NCBI RefSeq assembly: GCF_014839805.1
Contig: NC_051135.1
Coordinates: 14,263,291-14,327,290, forward strand
Direction of reading: 5' to 3'
Source of the DNA: Manduca sexta
Taxonomy: Eukaryota > Arthropoda > Insecta > Lepidoptera > Sphingidae
DNA length: 64,000 nt
Both the position numbers and the translations under genes were made by a program. Below the pieces are notes generated by a model. The model was not told where the DNA came from. It was given only the letters and a program-made list of their open reading frames with translations, and made no database searches. Below are positions 11,701 to 26,700 of the stretch, one piece after another; positions within the stretch are counted from its first letter, which is position 1, and the number at the start of each line of letters is the position of its first letter.

Positions 11701-14700
11701 TGTTGACGCAGGCATTAGGGTTCACGCCTAGGTAATTACGGCTTGCAAAAAGATCTAGGTTAATCTGTTGCTTTTCCGTGTGAACTTGATTTAAGGCTCC
11801 TATATAGGACTGATTAATGTTAGGTATGAAATGTGTGCACTATTAATTAAAGGAGCAGAAGCGAATTCTAATCGGACGGCCTGAAAATCATTAGTGGAGG
11901 CTAAGTTCAAAAATAAATAAATCAATGTATTTATTAGTTAGGCAGACGATAGCCTAATGGTTATACCAAATTTAATCCAAACCTATTAATATTATAGTTT
12001 GTTTAACAACAAATTATGAAAATATTCACAAATTTTCGTATCCTGAAGTAAGTAGGGAGTCAAACACTAGTAACAGATCATTTGAAACAATTTCGTGGAA
12101 TATAAAGGGATCATACCCCGAAGGCCTCGCCTTGTTTCGCTACTTGTACTCATTATCCATCTAACAAGCTCGATGAGTCTCAAGATATCTGAAATGAAAA
12201 TACGCCAATTCTAACGGTCTCCTACAGCCTCTTTCCAATCATAGGATTGAATATCTCAGAGATCCAGTTCTACTGAGTCCTTTCAGCTATAGTTGGGCGT
12301 GACACGACCAATTCCTATTTTCTTCCACTCTTTCAACAAGATCTTATGGGCGTGATAATATGGGTAAGCCATGGAGTAAGCCAAAAATCTTTTCTTTGGG
12401 CAATTTTTTAAACTTTTCAGCCAGCACCTTTGGCCAAACATAAAAATAGTATTCAAACGATCAAACGATTAAAATGGCAAGTAAGTGAAAAGGTTTTTTG
12501 AACTTTTGTTTATTTAGGGATGTTATCGTTTCCACTCGACCTGAAGCTCTTACAAGCCCTTCTACATTAATTATGTAAATGTGACGCCCGTTTCAAACCA
12601 CTTTGAAGAATTTTACGATGTTAGGTTTATAGGGTTAACATTCATTATCAAGATTATGTATAAAGTTCAAAATAAACTTAAATAATATAATAATATCAGA
12701 ACTGTATTATATACTTGCCCACTGCTGAGCACGGGCCTCCTCTACTACTGAGAGGGATTAGGCCTTAGTCCACCACGCTGGCCTAGTGTGGGTTGGTAGA
12801 CTTCACACACCTTCGAAATTCCTTCGAACAAGAACTTCTCAGATGTGCAGGTTTCCTCACGATGTTTTCCTTCACCGTTAAAGCGAACGATAAATTCACA
12901 AAGAATACACACGTGATTTTTTAGAAAAGTCAGAATTGTGTGCCCTTGGGATTTGAACCTGCGGACATTCGTCTTGGCAGACCGTTCCACACCCAACTAG
13001 GCTATCGCCGCTATTAAAAAATAAACTTAAACGTTTAAAAATAATATATTATAATAATGTATCTAGGATCGAGGCCGAAGAAAGAAATTATAAAAGATCT
13101 TGATTTTTTTAATTTTTTTTTTATATTAGTTATTTAGATAAGCTATTTGATGAATCAAAAGGTGATATGAATTATTCTTGAAAAGTCGATTACATTTCGT
13201 ATCATTTATTTTTATTTCATTATTTATATGATAATTAATTAACTATAATTGATGGACATGATATGTTCGAAAAACATCAGAACTCGCTAATGTGTTAGGA
13301 AATGTGAAGAAAGTGTCCATATTTTAAGTTTGATTCGTCTGAACCACAGACTGAGGACATGTTACGTTTTATTTCTCACTTATATCACAATTATTCCAAA
13401 ATATGGTATGCGTTCGTAAATATAAGTAGCCATAAAGAACATATGTTCGATTCCCACGCACGCACCTACAGTAATCACTTGTCGATCGATCACTGAAACC
13501 ATTATATCGCGTGGAGTTACCTCGGTAATCTAAGTTATTTTGGGCAGTCATGCTGCTATTGTATAAGCGATAGTTAAATATGTATTTTCTTTATTTCGCT
13601 TCTAATATTATGCTGCTTTAATATGGATGTGATTGCATTATGATGCAATTGTACGGATGTAGAAAGGATTTGATAGCATTTCTAGCTCAAGTTGTTTGTA
13701 TAACACCAATTACTAGGTGATGTAGCTCTAGGCAAATTAAGTTAAAAAACATAAACGAAGACATAGGCTTTGAATCCAGGGTAAGATATGTCAACTGTTA
13801 TGAATATAGGATTATTATTTGTGAACAGTAGAGCACAATATCCTAAAAATAAACCAAAATCAACATACGTTTCATTTTTGTTAAAAAAAATACAAACGCA
13901 ATAATTTATTAAACAAACCCATTACTTAATTAAAAGAATGGTTTGAGTTACATTGCATGTAGAGTAACAACTGTGGGTGAAGTCAGCGTGTAGCGTCCAC
14001 AACGCCCTTTAAGGCTCGCTCAAACAACGTGTTTTAGCGTTATAAGACTATAACCACCCAACCGATCACTCATAATTAGGAGTTCTAGCTTTAATAGTCC
14101 ATTTATTTATTCACTGATTATCGGAAAATATATTGTTAAAAAGCTACACCCTAATTGATGAGGTCCTTTTTTTGTCGGTTAACGGAGATGGTACTCACCC
14201 AAATGCGTCATACCTACCATATCCATAATGTCAGATATTCGCTTACATAGCGCGCATTCTGAGAGTATAATATTATTCAATATTATTACGTCCCAAGTTT
14301 GCAAGGGTATTGCTTGCATAATTATAAACTATAGCTAAATGACTTCTGGTGGTCTCATTATTCCAGAACTTTATAACATCCCCTGCTCGGCTAAACTGAA
14401 GATTCATTTATTTCATATCTAAAAAAATATGAAAATCGTTCAATAGTTTGGGGTATGTAGAACATAAATACACACATTTATATTTATATAACATATAGTT
14501 CAGATCGATAGATTATAGGTATCTTTCACAAAAGAGCGCTTTATTATCGCATGATGACCGCTGTAATATTTTCTGTTTGTAGAAGCCTTTGAAAGTTCTG
14601 AAGGATTAATTCTATTTGCCTAGCTCGTCAGAACCCTTTGCAAACTCAATTACTTACCGACGCAGGCTCGTTTTCGATTTCACTTGTATTTCGAAGTACG

Positions 14701-17700
14701 TTTACTTTGATATTTCTGTGTTCTGCTTCTCTGTACATTTTTAAATAACTTTACGATAAATATTATTCAAGATTTTTGTTCTTATAGCAAATTAATGTAA
14801 GTTTTGGTTTTTATTTAAGTATTATATTTGTTGAAATTAGATGTTTTACATGGGTATTTGTATTTATGATATGTTCTAGATATTAAGGGTTAATCATGTT
14901 ACTTAAAAATATTTTCACAGTAAAAGTAGAAAGCAAACCACCTTATTTGTTTCTTCGGTATACCTATTACTTACATGTTCAAAGTAAAATGTGTTACCAG
15001 GTAAAGAAATTCTCATTAAAATTTTTAAGTAGTCTAATAATTACATTCTTGCGTAATAATGTCCACGATGTAGACATTCTTTGGAAAAAAACATTCTAAT
15101 TTGTTTATACCTAATTATAGTTTAATACGAAGCACATATAACATTTTAATAATTAGGGTTAAAAGATTATGTATATTTTATACAAAATGGATTTCACTAC
15201 CAGTTTCCATCAAATATTCCTATTCAGAGTCATTTATATTAAAACGCATTGCTGTTTATTTATACCACATCAAGTTATTACAGTTTATTTTATGTACTAC
15301 ATAATGTATTTACCAATATTTATTGTTATTTATTGAAAGGTATGGTCTAAAATAAAAATCTATTACGGATCTCTTCAACTTTACACCTACGTTTGTAAAT
15401 ATGTTTGCACTTAGATAGTATCCACTAGAATATAAAAATAATATAATTATGGACTGAGATTAAGAATTTAAGAAAGAATAACTAAAGAAATCAAAATCTT
15501 ATTTTACTTAGTTCTTGCGAGTATTCGTAAGGAAGAAAGTAATTGTCACCAGTGGTCGTTCGTGGTCGAAATTCGACCGTCGAATTTAATATAACATGTA
15601 ATATACATAAACACTATTTTTCTTCTCTCCTCTATATGAACTCATTGCGCGCAATGTGTTTAATAAAGCAGTAAGTAGATTGAATGAATCTCCTCTTTTT
15701 ATTTTAAAAATGAACCTTATCCACTAATCATCAAATATTACACCGACGTGCTTATAAAATGGCTCTTCTTTCTAAATCCTTATTTACCTGTCTCCCCTGC
15801 GGTGTCAACCCCGTCTCCCCTCTGTAAAGCGACCGATTTGAGTCGCGCGTGTCGCGAATCCAAAATCATAACAGCATTTTCCGCTCAGTTTATGCATTGG
15901 CGTGTTTTTTGGCAAGCAGTTTACAGTGTTCAATGGCTTCTTTGACATTGTTAATGCTGATATGAAAAACTAAAATTATTTTAGCTGGAAGTTGGATTTG
16001 CTTTTATTCTTTAAAAGTTTCCCTCGCGTTTCCGTCCACGATAAACTGTTATAAACATACATCACGCCTTTTGTCAGCAAAAGGTAAAGCAGAGGTGCAA
16101 CCAGCGAATCCATTTTACGGCATGTGTTCCGTCTTCCGTCCTATTTTGCGATAGAGGAAGATCTTATTAAAATCTTTTTTATAATAAAGTACTACTATGT
16201 ATTTTTTTCGAGTTTAAAAGTAGTCCATATAATAATTTGCGTTGTGGTACATCTGTCTGCCAAATTCCATCCAAAAATATTCAGCAATTTCGGTAATTTC
16301 TTCCAAAAAAAATCTGAAACATCTTCACATACTTACTTTAAAATTTATGACAATTGTAAAAAGTAAAACAAATCGTGGTTATATTCACGGGCTAACGAAA
16401 ACAAAACTTAAATTGCATTTTTTTCACAGAAATAAAATATAAACTTAACTACAGCATTTCTGTTAAGAATGATCATAAAAATGTATTAGTAAGAGAATTA
16501 CAATTTCGTCAGTTTACCTTTGCCTTAATTTAACTTTCATTCTATTTACCCTTGAGGTCCATTCGCACCGTTTTATTAGTAACAAGGTTTAGAATGTGTG
16601 GAATAATTCGATGTATACAATTATGTATGCTGAGTTATTCTTATCTATAAGAAATTGCGTGGATTTTTCCAAATTGTGAGACAAGGATTCTCTAATACAT
16701 CACTGAGGATTATAGCCCCGGGCCGTATATTGATAATGCGAAATGGCGTTGCGGGCTTTCTATCAGGCGTAGTGTAATCTATAGTGAAGCCAAGCGTGTA
16801 TCTTTGCTATGGATAAACACAATACATATTGTAATAAAACAATATAAAGAGTATGTAAAAGACCGACATAAACAGTTTTACTCATAAAAATTTCGCAAAG
16901 CTATGCTTAGTTAAAACACAAATTTACTTGATCAATTGTAAGTCAAAACCCGCCATCTTGCCTTTTAATAAGGTTTAATCTAGGAACCGGTGATGTTTTT
17001 GACAGCTAGTTAATCAATTCTTTACCACCTCTTAACGCTAAAACAAGTTTATAAGTAGGACTGTAAGTGTCAACAATTTATGGACCATACCCATTTGACA
17101 TTTTGTATAATTGAATTACGTATGTACGCAAAAAGTCTATGAACATTTAAAAAAAAATACTTTCTTTAGTTAAATTTTGGAAATTACAATCCTGGATTTT
17201 TAATTCAGTATTACCATAAAAGCCTCATTCGGTAGTGTTTTTAGTAACTGAAAATAGAGTTATGTGTCTCTTTGATTTGTAATCTACATTCGTATAAATT
17301 CTGCAGATATAGGACAACCGTAGTGGTTACATAAGCGGAGACTAAACGGATAAATTTCGGTGCAGTTACGTGAAACTAACACATATTACGTAGCACTGTG
17401 ACTGCAGACTGCCGGCAAATCAGAAATAACTACCAACCGACTGGTCCGGAATAGTTGATTACAGATTCGTTATTTCGGTGGTTAAGCCGATATTTGATTT
17501 GTTAGGTTTTGTTCGCAGAATTAACAATAGGATGTTCGATTTGAAATAAATTTCAACAATACGAACAAATGTTATTTTGTATCTTCGAATAAATTATTAA
17601 AAGAAAATTGTCAGAAAGAAGGCTTTCTATAGAAAATACCTCTTTTTGTTATATGTAGTTGGTATAGGTAAAGGACTTGTGTATATGTATTCCTAGTCTT

Positions 17701-20700
17701 TCAAAATAGGTGATGCAAATATCAGCTCCAAGTTGAACACATTTTTCCAAAATTAAAATAAAATAAAATTAGTGAAGGGGGTACATTTCGAAATAAACAT
17801 TGTATATTTTATTCCTACAATAAATCCTCCTTCGACTTATAACTATGAATCGGCAATCGAATAAAGCGCTTAGAAGTAAATAAAGTTGGTTCTCGCTTAG
17901 CACGCAGTTTATTTGCTAACAGCAATGGGATCATGGTTTACACAGTTAACTTGGAAACGGAAACTAGAACATGTTTGATGTTAGTGTTTGGTTTCGTATC
18001 AGTTTGAACTAAACACAAGTCGAGAACTCTGTCTTTTTAAATTAAATTGAAATTATTTAGTTCCCAATTTATATTGGGATTTGTCATTGTTTATGTCATA
18101 CAGCTATTTTCAATAAACGATTCCAATCTCAATCTGCAATCCGATTCCAACAATTCATTCATTCATTCATTCGTCAGTCTACAGCTGTCCACTGCTAAAC
18201 ATAGGCCTCCCCTAGAGCGCGCCACGTTGCTCGGTCCTCCGCTCTCCTCATCCAGCGTCCACCGGCGATCCAGCGAATGTAGCGTTTCCAATGATTCCAA
18301 CAATGGACCAATATAATAACTCATTTATAAACTTGTCAAAACTTTGTTCTGATTTCCATTTTGAGATAGATCGAAAAAGCGATTAAGATTGTTTATTGGA
18401 AATGACGGATAGTTTATTAGGTGTTATACGACATTGCTGGTAGATAGATAAATAATCCTTACTTTAATGCTTGTATTTTCTTTGCCCACGTTGAAGTCAT
18501 CTACAATTTCATAGTGAATGCAACGTAGTTTAAGTAAAATGTCTTGCTGACTCTATATAGCCCTGTGTATATAATATAATATTCATTGCCGATTTCTATA
18601 CAATCTACTTAAAGAAGAGTTGGGAAAGAAATAGCTAAATGTATAAAACGCGTTTTCCAATTCCCGAAGGCCTTTATATCAAGTATTTCGGCCACTGCAG
18701 TAAACTAGAATAGAGCTTTCAAGGGAAGACAAATTGATTGACAAATCTGGGGTCGACTCACGAATTTGTTCGCAAGTCGGCTTCGATTTAGCGCTGTGGA
18801 CAGCTCTTTTGTTGGCTGACATTTCGAGTTATTGAGGGTTTTGAATGGTAGGTGACTTTGCGTCTTGAATAACTTGGTAAAGCTGTAATGAAGAATATTA
18901 TTTTATTAAAGTATGTAGTAGTGGGCGTAAAATAATCCCTGAAGGTAAGTATGTTTGTAGAATTGATAAACAGCTTTCATAGCTGTATATTGTTTATTCT
19001 ACGACATTGGTAGATATCTAGTTATTGGAAAAGTGTTATTACATCTATTTATATTAAGACTTTGTGCCTAAAATGACAAGATAAGTTTGATAATTATTAA
19101 CACATATTTAGTTTTAAATTTAATATAGCTTTTGTTGTTTTGACTTCAGTAACTCTAATAAAGAAAAATAACAATATCTATATTGTACAGACAAACCAGT
19201 TCCAGTTTTATTTTAAAGATAAAGATATAAATTATGTTGAAATGCTGTCTTAAAGGGAAGGAAATATAATATGTACGTATATATAGTAGTACTATATCTA
19301 CAAAGGTCATGACCAAAGTTGCGTGTGGGTTTTATAATTTTATATCTATGCGAAGTGAGCGTGTAACCCCGCTGTCCCTTCGACCCATAAACAGAGAATA
19401 AAAACAAATTGAATAGATACACGCGACGACAATCGTTTGTTATATTTTATGTTTAGTACAAAAAAAATGTATTATAGTTTTTTTGAATATGCATCATGTT
19501 TTAGGTTAGAACGTAAGGTGAAAATGCTATTTAGAGTTTTTATTGCGATATTATTGTAGAGTCAACAATGTGGTAGATTTCTCGTACGTTAAAATTCGTC
19601 TAATTCGGCCCCTGTTTCGTCTTTCTCTACCGGTTAGCTGTGTATAAATGTTGATAAATCTTGGGACATAGTTTCATTTAGTTTATTTATCTTTGAAGCT
19701 TTATAATTAATTAATATGTATAAACATTTATCATAGAAATAAAAAAATATATTACCTTATATATAATACTGTAAAATGTCGCTGATTGTCTAAAAAAATT
19801 TTTGCTATAAGTACATTTTATTTTCTAAATCCACACGTCGCGTGTTTACATAAATCTAAGATGGCGGGTTTTTCACGGAGTTCGAAAAGATTGGATTGTC
19901 GTCATCTAGGTGTAGGTTTATGTTTAGAAATACCATTTGTCAACGTTCTCAATTTATTTATGATCTTGATAAAAGGGGTTTTTCCATTTTAGATGCAAAT
20001 GTGAGGTGTCGGATATTTAATAAAAAAAACTTAAAAAAAAATTGTTGTTAAAGTAAGGTGTCTGTAGTGTGAAGATAAGTAAATATATAAATAACATAAT
20101 ATAATAAAAGAGGCGGTCTTTAATAAAGTGTTTAACCGTTTCCCCACTTCCAACATTACTTAGGTTTATAATAATATGATATTATTGTGATTGCGCCGTA
20201 TCACATAGAAATTACGGTACGTAATTAAACGTAGCGAACTGTGGACTTCGCATATCTACATACTTGTCTAGGTTTGAGGACTGAGGGTATTTTTCAATTG
20301 TGAATTTTCATTAAATAGTTTAGCGATTTTTTTTCATTTTATATTGATGGAACACCAAGAAATCAATGTGAATTACCTCCGTCTTCATCAATTAACGGCA
20401 AAATATTACATCACATACAGCCAGTACATTTATTAAAAAGCATTTTTCTTGCAGGTGCGACTCTCGCAGTGATTATCGACATGGACCACCGCACCTCAGT
20501 CATATTCAGTGCTTGCGTTGCCGTATTCTACACACTATTCGGAGGCCTTTACTCTGTGGCCTATACCGACGTCATCCAGCTATTCTGCATCTTCATAGGG
20601 TTGTGGATGTGCATCCCGTTTGCGTGGGCTAACCCTCACGTCAAGCCACTCAGCTCCATGGACGTGGACTGGATAGGGAAGGTGGATTCGGAGTATTACT

Positions 20701-23700
20701 GGTTTTATATTGATTACGGGCTGCTGTTGATCTTTGGAGGAATTCCTTGGCAGGTAAGACTTGAAGTTTTGCAAAAGACGGAAAATGTTTATGTAGATTT
20801 GATAAGTGTTAATCTCCGCCTATAAACATTTCGATTGCCGATGGAATTACATTTGCGTTGCTGAATAAAGCAAGAGGAAATTGGATTTAGTACCGTCTCC
20901 TTCATTTGCTATGCCAGATGTTTATAAGTTTATAAATATTCTACTCTTTGATAAAAGCCTCATATTTGGAATGTTTAGCCTATAATTCACCAAGCTGGAG
21001 GGTCTAAAGGGTGTCTGTTATCAAAAAGAGATCCGTTTATTGAATCTCAGTAATTATGTCTTTGCACAATATATTACATTTTTTTTAATAACTTACATAT
21101 AACTAAATAATTTTTCAATACATATTATTTAGTAGATAAATAAATGCTATTCAATAGTTTATTGGAAATATAACGACATCGGTTAAGTAATTGGTTTTGC
21201 GCGTATTCTAGGCTCCCACGTATTTATTTATTGCGGCTGATCCTCTTTCGGTAAGCTTTAATATTGGACGCTACGCGAATACAATATGGCTTCCATTGTA
21301 TTCCATTCCAATTGTATTATGCCTTTTATTTTTAAAATAGAGCTACAAATGGATAGTAAACACCGTTCAGAATTTTGACATACATTGGAGTGCATGGTAA
21401 GATTAGTCTTAAATGCACAATTATAATAATAATTATTTATATTGTAATTATAAATATTTATTATTCAAAATTTATTTTTTATTATTTAAATCCAAAAGAC
21501 TAACCGCCATACTTCAAGATGCTGTAGGCTCTTTCTGCGTAGATTGGATCGCTTACAACTGGTCTTAAATTCTAAGGTATAGATAATGGCTCTGGCCTGT
21601 AATAAAGAATTGTAATAAAGAAGACGTATAAAAGAAAAGACAGACTAAGCTGTATGGCTGAGAGCCTTTGCCTTCTCCTTAAGGAGTAAATCAAACCAAA
21701 AAAAAAGTATAGGTAATTAGCGTAAAATAATTTACGGATGACTAACACCTCAGTCTGTCCTGTGACCTTGAAAGCTGCAGTCTTCAAAACATCGGTACTA
21801 AATGTAACGATAACTCGCAATCCAGAAACTAGTTTTATTTCGATATCTAAAGTTTTTGTAAAGAAAGTTTAATTATCGTTTTAATTTCCTTAAAAAAGAG
21901 TGGAACTACTGGTACTGCAGACAGCAGAGAGACATGGCAAACATTTACTCCGGTGGACTCTTGAATACCAGAGACTTTTGGCATAGATGAGGACGGCATG
22001 TTGTGTTCAGGTATACTTCCAACGTGTGCTGAGCAGCAAGACGGCGGGACGAGCGCAGGTGCTGTCGTACGTGGCCGCCATCGGATGCATCTTCATGGCC
22101 ATCCCACCGGTGCTCATCGGAGCCATCGCCAAGGGAACTGGTACGTAAGACTTATGAAACGATCATGGTAGTATTTCTAGTTGTAGTTAGAGTTCTCAAT
22201 TCCTGTGGTTTTTTTTTATTTTATCTACACATAAATCTCTGAGTTTTGTGTCCCGTTTTACGTAATACGTGTTATTTCAAGAGAGGTACACACATACTCA
22301 ATTAGTTTACAGATTACTTGTGTTTTTCAAGTTTTACAAATCCGTAAATCTATCCTAAAATATTAAATCATTGGTACCATATAGCGTGGAACGAGACCGA
22401 CTACCACGGTGATCTGACGCCTAACGGCGAGCTGACGTCGGAGCAGACGTCGATGATCCTGCCGCTGGTGCTGCAGCACCTGACGCCTGACTACGTGTCG
22501 TTCTTCGGCCTCGGCGCTGTCTCCGCCGCCGTCATGTCCTCGGCAGACTCCAGCGTGCTCAGCGCCTCTTCCATGTTTGCCAGGTCAGAAAATCATTGGC
22601 AATTAACATGTTACTGATTAAGTAGCGCTAATTGAAAATGTTTCAAGGGAGACTAATCGTCCTAATTCGAGCCTGAAAGACATGGCTGCCATTAGACAGG
22701 TTCGACTTGGAATTAAAAATAACATTGAAATTCTTTTTATTTTAAACTAGCTTTTGCCCGCGGCTCCGCCCGCGTTATAAAGTTTTTCAGGCTAAAGTTT
22801 TCCGTTATAAAGGTAGTAGTTTCTCGGGAACCTATGTTCTTCCCAGGGTCTCAAACTGTCTCCATACCAAATTTCATCTTAATACATTGGGTAGTTTTGA
22901 GTTTAACACGTTCAGACAGACAGATGCAGCGGGGGACTTTGTTTTATAATATATTTTTTAGAACTTTTAAAGTGGAACAATCCCGTCATACATCATTATT
23001 GCATAACTTTAACCGTATACGCAGCGCAGGCAACGGAAGCTCTCAAAACTAATAATTTTTCCCCGTTTTTGCAACATGTTTCATTACTGCACCGCTCCGA
23101 TTAGTTATAGCGTGATAATATATAGCCTATAGCACTCCAGGAACAAAGTGCTATCCAACACAAAAATATTTTTTTCAGTTTGATCTGATAGTTCCTGAGA
23201 TTAGCCATTACTGCTCCGCTCCTATTGGTCATAGCGTGATGATATATAGCCCATAGTACTCCACGAACAAAGAACTATCCAACACAAAAATATTTTTTCA
23301 GTTTGAACCGGTAGTTCCTGAGATTAGCCATTACTGCTCCGCTCCTATTGGGTATAGCGTGATGATATATAGCCTATAGCACTCCACGAACAAAGGGCTA
23401 TCCAACGCAAAAAGATTTTTTCAGTTTGGACCGGTAGTTCCTGAGATTAGCCATTACTGCTCCGCTCCTATTGGTCACAGCATGATGATATATAGCCTAT
23501 AGCAATCCACGAATAAAGGGCTATCCAACGCAAAAAGAATTTTTCAGTTTGGACCGGTAGTTCCTGAGATTAGCCATTATTGCTCCGCTCCTATTGGGTA
23601 TAGCGTGATAATATATAGCATATAGCAAAAATCCTTCAAAACATTTACCCTGTATATTAAGCCAGTCTTTGTCCACAGGAATGTGTACAAGCTGATCTTC

Positions 23701-26700
23701 AGACAGAACGCGTCGGAGATGGAGATTATTTGGGTGATGCGCGTCTCCATTCTGATCGTTGGTGTGTTGTCCACCGTCATGGCGCTCACCATCCCTTCCA
23801 TTTATGGCCTCTGGTAAGTGTCTACTATCTATAGGAACTCAAGCAGCTCAGATTCTCTGAACGCGTCCTAATTGAAGAGTTGGAAATAATATTTTTACCC
23901 GAGAATTTTATTGGTAGCCCGGCAACCCGCACTAGGCTAGCGTGGTGAACTAAGGTTTAAACCCTCTCAGTATTAGAGGTGTGTGTCCAGCATTAGGATA
24001 GTATGTAATACAGGGATGGTATTATTAAATAACAAAATCAAAATATGGTTTTACGCCCGAACGTCGAGTACGTCGCTTGCCTTATGATAATAGTCATGAC
24101 TTCATTAACTATATTGGCACTATTTAAAACTAGAATACAAAGTTCAATATAACACGGCACTACACTATTCATATTAAATGAAACATGAGGTGTTAAAAAT
24201 GAAAATGACATTGTTAACTCCAATGCAGAAACCAACCAATCAGTTATTACATTATAGAAGGTTGTATCAGAGCAATAATATTTATGGAATCTTTGCTAAT
24301 CTTCATGAGTGTAAAGCAAAATATAGAACCGTGTTACACCTCTGAAGCACGTAAATGTATCAGAAATTTCGGATCGCTGAGCATCTGAGTATGTGACGAA
24401 CGTGGTTAGAGTACGATTCAAGAAACCTTGTGGAAAAAAAATATTTATGCAAAGAAAATATGTGATCTTTTCGATTCGAACTAGAGACGTATTTTGTCCG
24501 AAATAAGATTGAATTTTGTTTGTTATTTAAGTGATTGGTGATACGAACAGGTCACTAAGAATATCAAGTAATATGAATTTACATATTGTTTTGTTACGTA
24601 ACGGAAGTCTCTGATCCTAAAACTGATACTGGAGATAAAAAGAGGAGAAACAAAACCTCTAAATTTTGGAAATATGGTGTGAAAATGTATAATGTGCGTT
24701 GAAAATTACAAGAAAATTAATAATATAAAGATCCTCAAAATTAGTGTACTTAACATCCAAATCGAAATCTGACGCGATCGTATCAAATTGCTTCTTAACT
24801 GGTGCGTGGGATTAATCACAAAGCAATCTGACCTCAAACCCTTACTGGACCTTTTTGGTGTAATTAATATAGAATGTGTATTAGGGATGTACGGGAACCC
24901 AAAATATTTTTTTCATATAAGGTTTTTTCAACTATGAAGTAATCTTTGTTAACAAACGTGGCATTGACAACTTATCAATGTTATATTGTGTTCGACTAGG
25001 GTTTTCTTTTCATAATTTTTATTTTATTGGAGAATGCATATCATCTTATAGTTATAGGTAATTGTACCTCCGAAATGAATCGTATATACAACGGCCTTCT
25101 AGGAGGAATGGGGTTTACGAAGTAGAGTACATTTGTTGGGTTTTATTAGGTTATTATCAATATAGGCTGGAAGTTATGGTTATTCCAAACCCAACGTTTT
25201 GAAAGGGCTAAGCTTAGCAATTGTACAGTCAGACACAAAAGCAGCCGAATAAATTCAAAACTCTTAAACGCCTTTACTCATTAACATTAATCGATATATT
25301 ATTTTCTTTAAATAAAATGATGTAATTTCTTGGAAGTTTATGTTAGTGAAGAAAAACGATTGTGGATAAGAACACAACAATTTAAAGATGCATTGAATTT
25401 GTTAATTTATTCTAGTACTGTTCTGTAGATGATTGTTTTAGTAACCATAGGTTCGTACCATGTTATTCGAAATGTAATGATCGAACTACTCTCTACCACA
25501 CGTGACCATCGGGGCTATCTAATCAGAATGAATTCTGTTTCAGTAACAGCATTAATTTGCAAAATAATAATTATTTTATAATTGGATTCATTCCGCGCAT
25601 CCAATCATAACGAGTGCGGATGTAAAGAAGTGGTTTTGTAATTAATTTATCGGTCGGAATTGAGTTTGTTTTGCGAGATTCAACAGTTAATGACATACGG
25701 ATAGTTATGTATCTAGCCTTCATTACATGGTAAATTTATTGTTTGCGATTCAGAACAGATATAAATTTGCTTTATTTTGATTCAAATATATTTTTTTTTG
25801 CGATTTATGAAAAATATACTTTTCTGTCTAAATATCCTTCCAAACACTTGTTTGAGAACTATACATTTATTTTTGTAAAATAATTTCTTTTAAGTCTGAA
25901 TATTTTTTCTGATCTTTCAAATTATATTTATTGATTTATGATTGAATCTGTGTGGTAACTGTAAAAAACATTTTAACAAAAAAATAAAACCGCCTTCAAA
26001 AACCCACTAAAAACCAAAAAACAATTTATCATTACCTATGTATATATTGGTTACCAATTTTGGAGTAAAAAATCGTATCGAATACATCTTTAACATAATA
26101 TCAGTTCACGCCTTTATTTCTGAAGGACTGGTAGAGACCATGGATTTTTAATGTACCCAAAGTTCATCCAGTTCATTTCTGTTAATGACTAACCAGTCAT
26201 CATAAATACGCAAATTATAGACAAATCCTGAAAAAAATCGATCCAAAACTCAAGACACTCCCAATCCAAGACATCACTATTTTCAAATTTAAATACTGCA
26301 ATCATACTTGACGACCTTATTTCAAATATTTTTATCTAGCCTTGCTCCACTAGAATGCCGCTATATATGCAAAATAGGCCAGTCTGGCACCCCCGATCGA
26401 TACGCCAAAATTGTCCCGCCGGATGAATAAAATATTACCCTCGAGTAAGGGCGTGAGGCTGCCATTTTGAATTGGCATACGACAGACCTATTTTTTGTCT
26501 TTTATTTATGCAACGCATAATGAGTTATTGTTGTTAGGTTATTTTCATGCAACTAATAACCGTAACCAATAAACGATCCCAATCTGAATCGTCAATCTGA
26601 TTCAGAGAATGAACCAATCAAAATAATTCATTTGTGAGTATGTCAAAAATACTTTGTTCTGATTGGTCCATTTTTGTGATAGATTGAAATAAGGTATTGA

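Larger units (their letters stand above)
7993..20454 (+). other. ChT intron 3 (12.5 kb)
   Basis: Largest ChT intron, phase 1. It holds a LINE-like insertion (9497-10063), a diverged repeat pair (10112/12518), a palindrome cluster (10688-10751), two MITE-like elements, SINE copies and a nested LINE tail near 18.2 kb. I found no convincing extra exon between the repeats; the methionine-start frames there look like noise. Confidence 0.8.

Noticed and set aside
12060..12480. Possible decayed reverse transcriptase or transposase on the minus strand
   Set aside because: All frames are interrupted and no domain motif could be recognised.
16945..19875. Two AAGATGGCGGGTTT words in ChT intron 3 as possible YY1/Pho sites
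   Set aside because: The same word (ATGGCGGGTTTTAA) is part of repeat family C, so these are more likely repeat debris.
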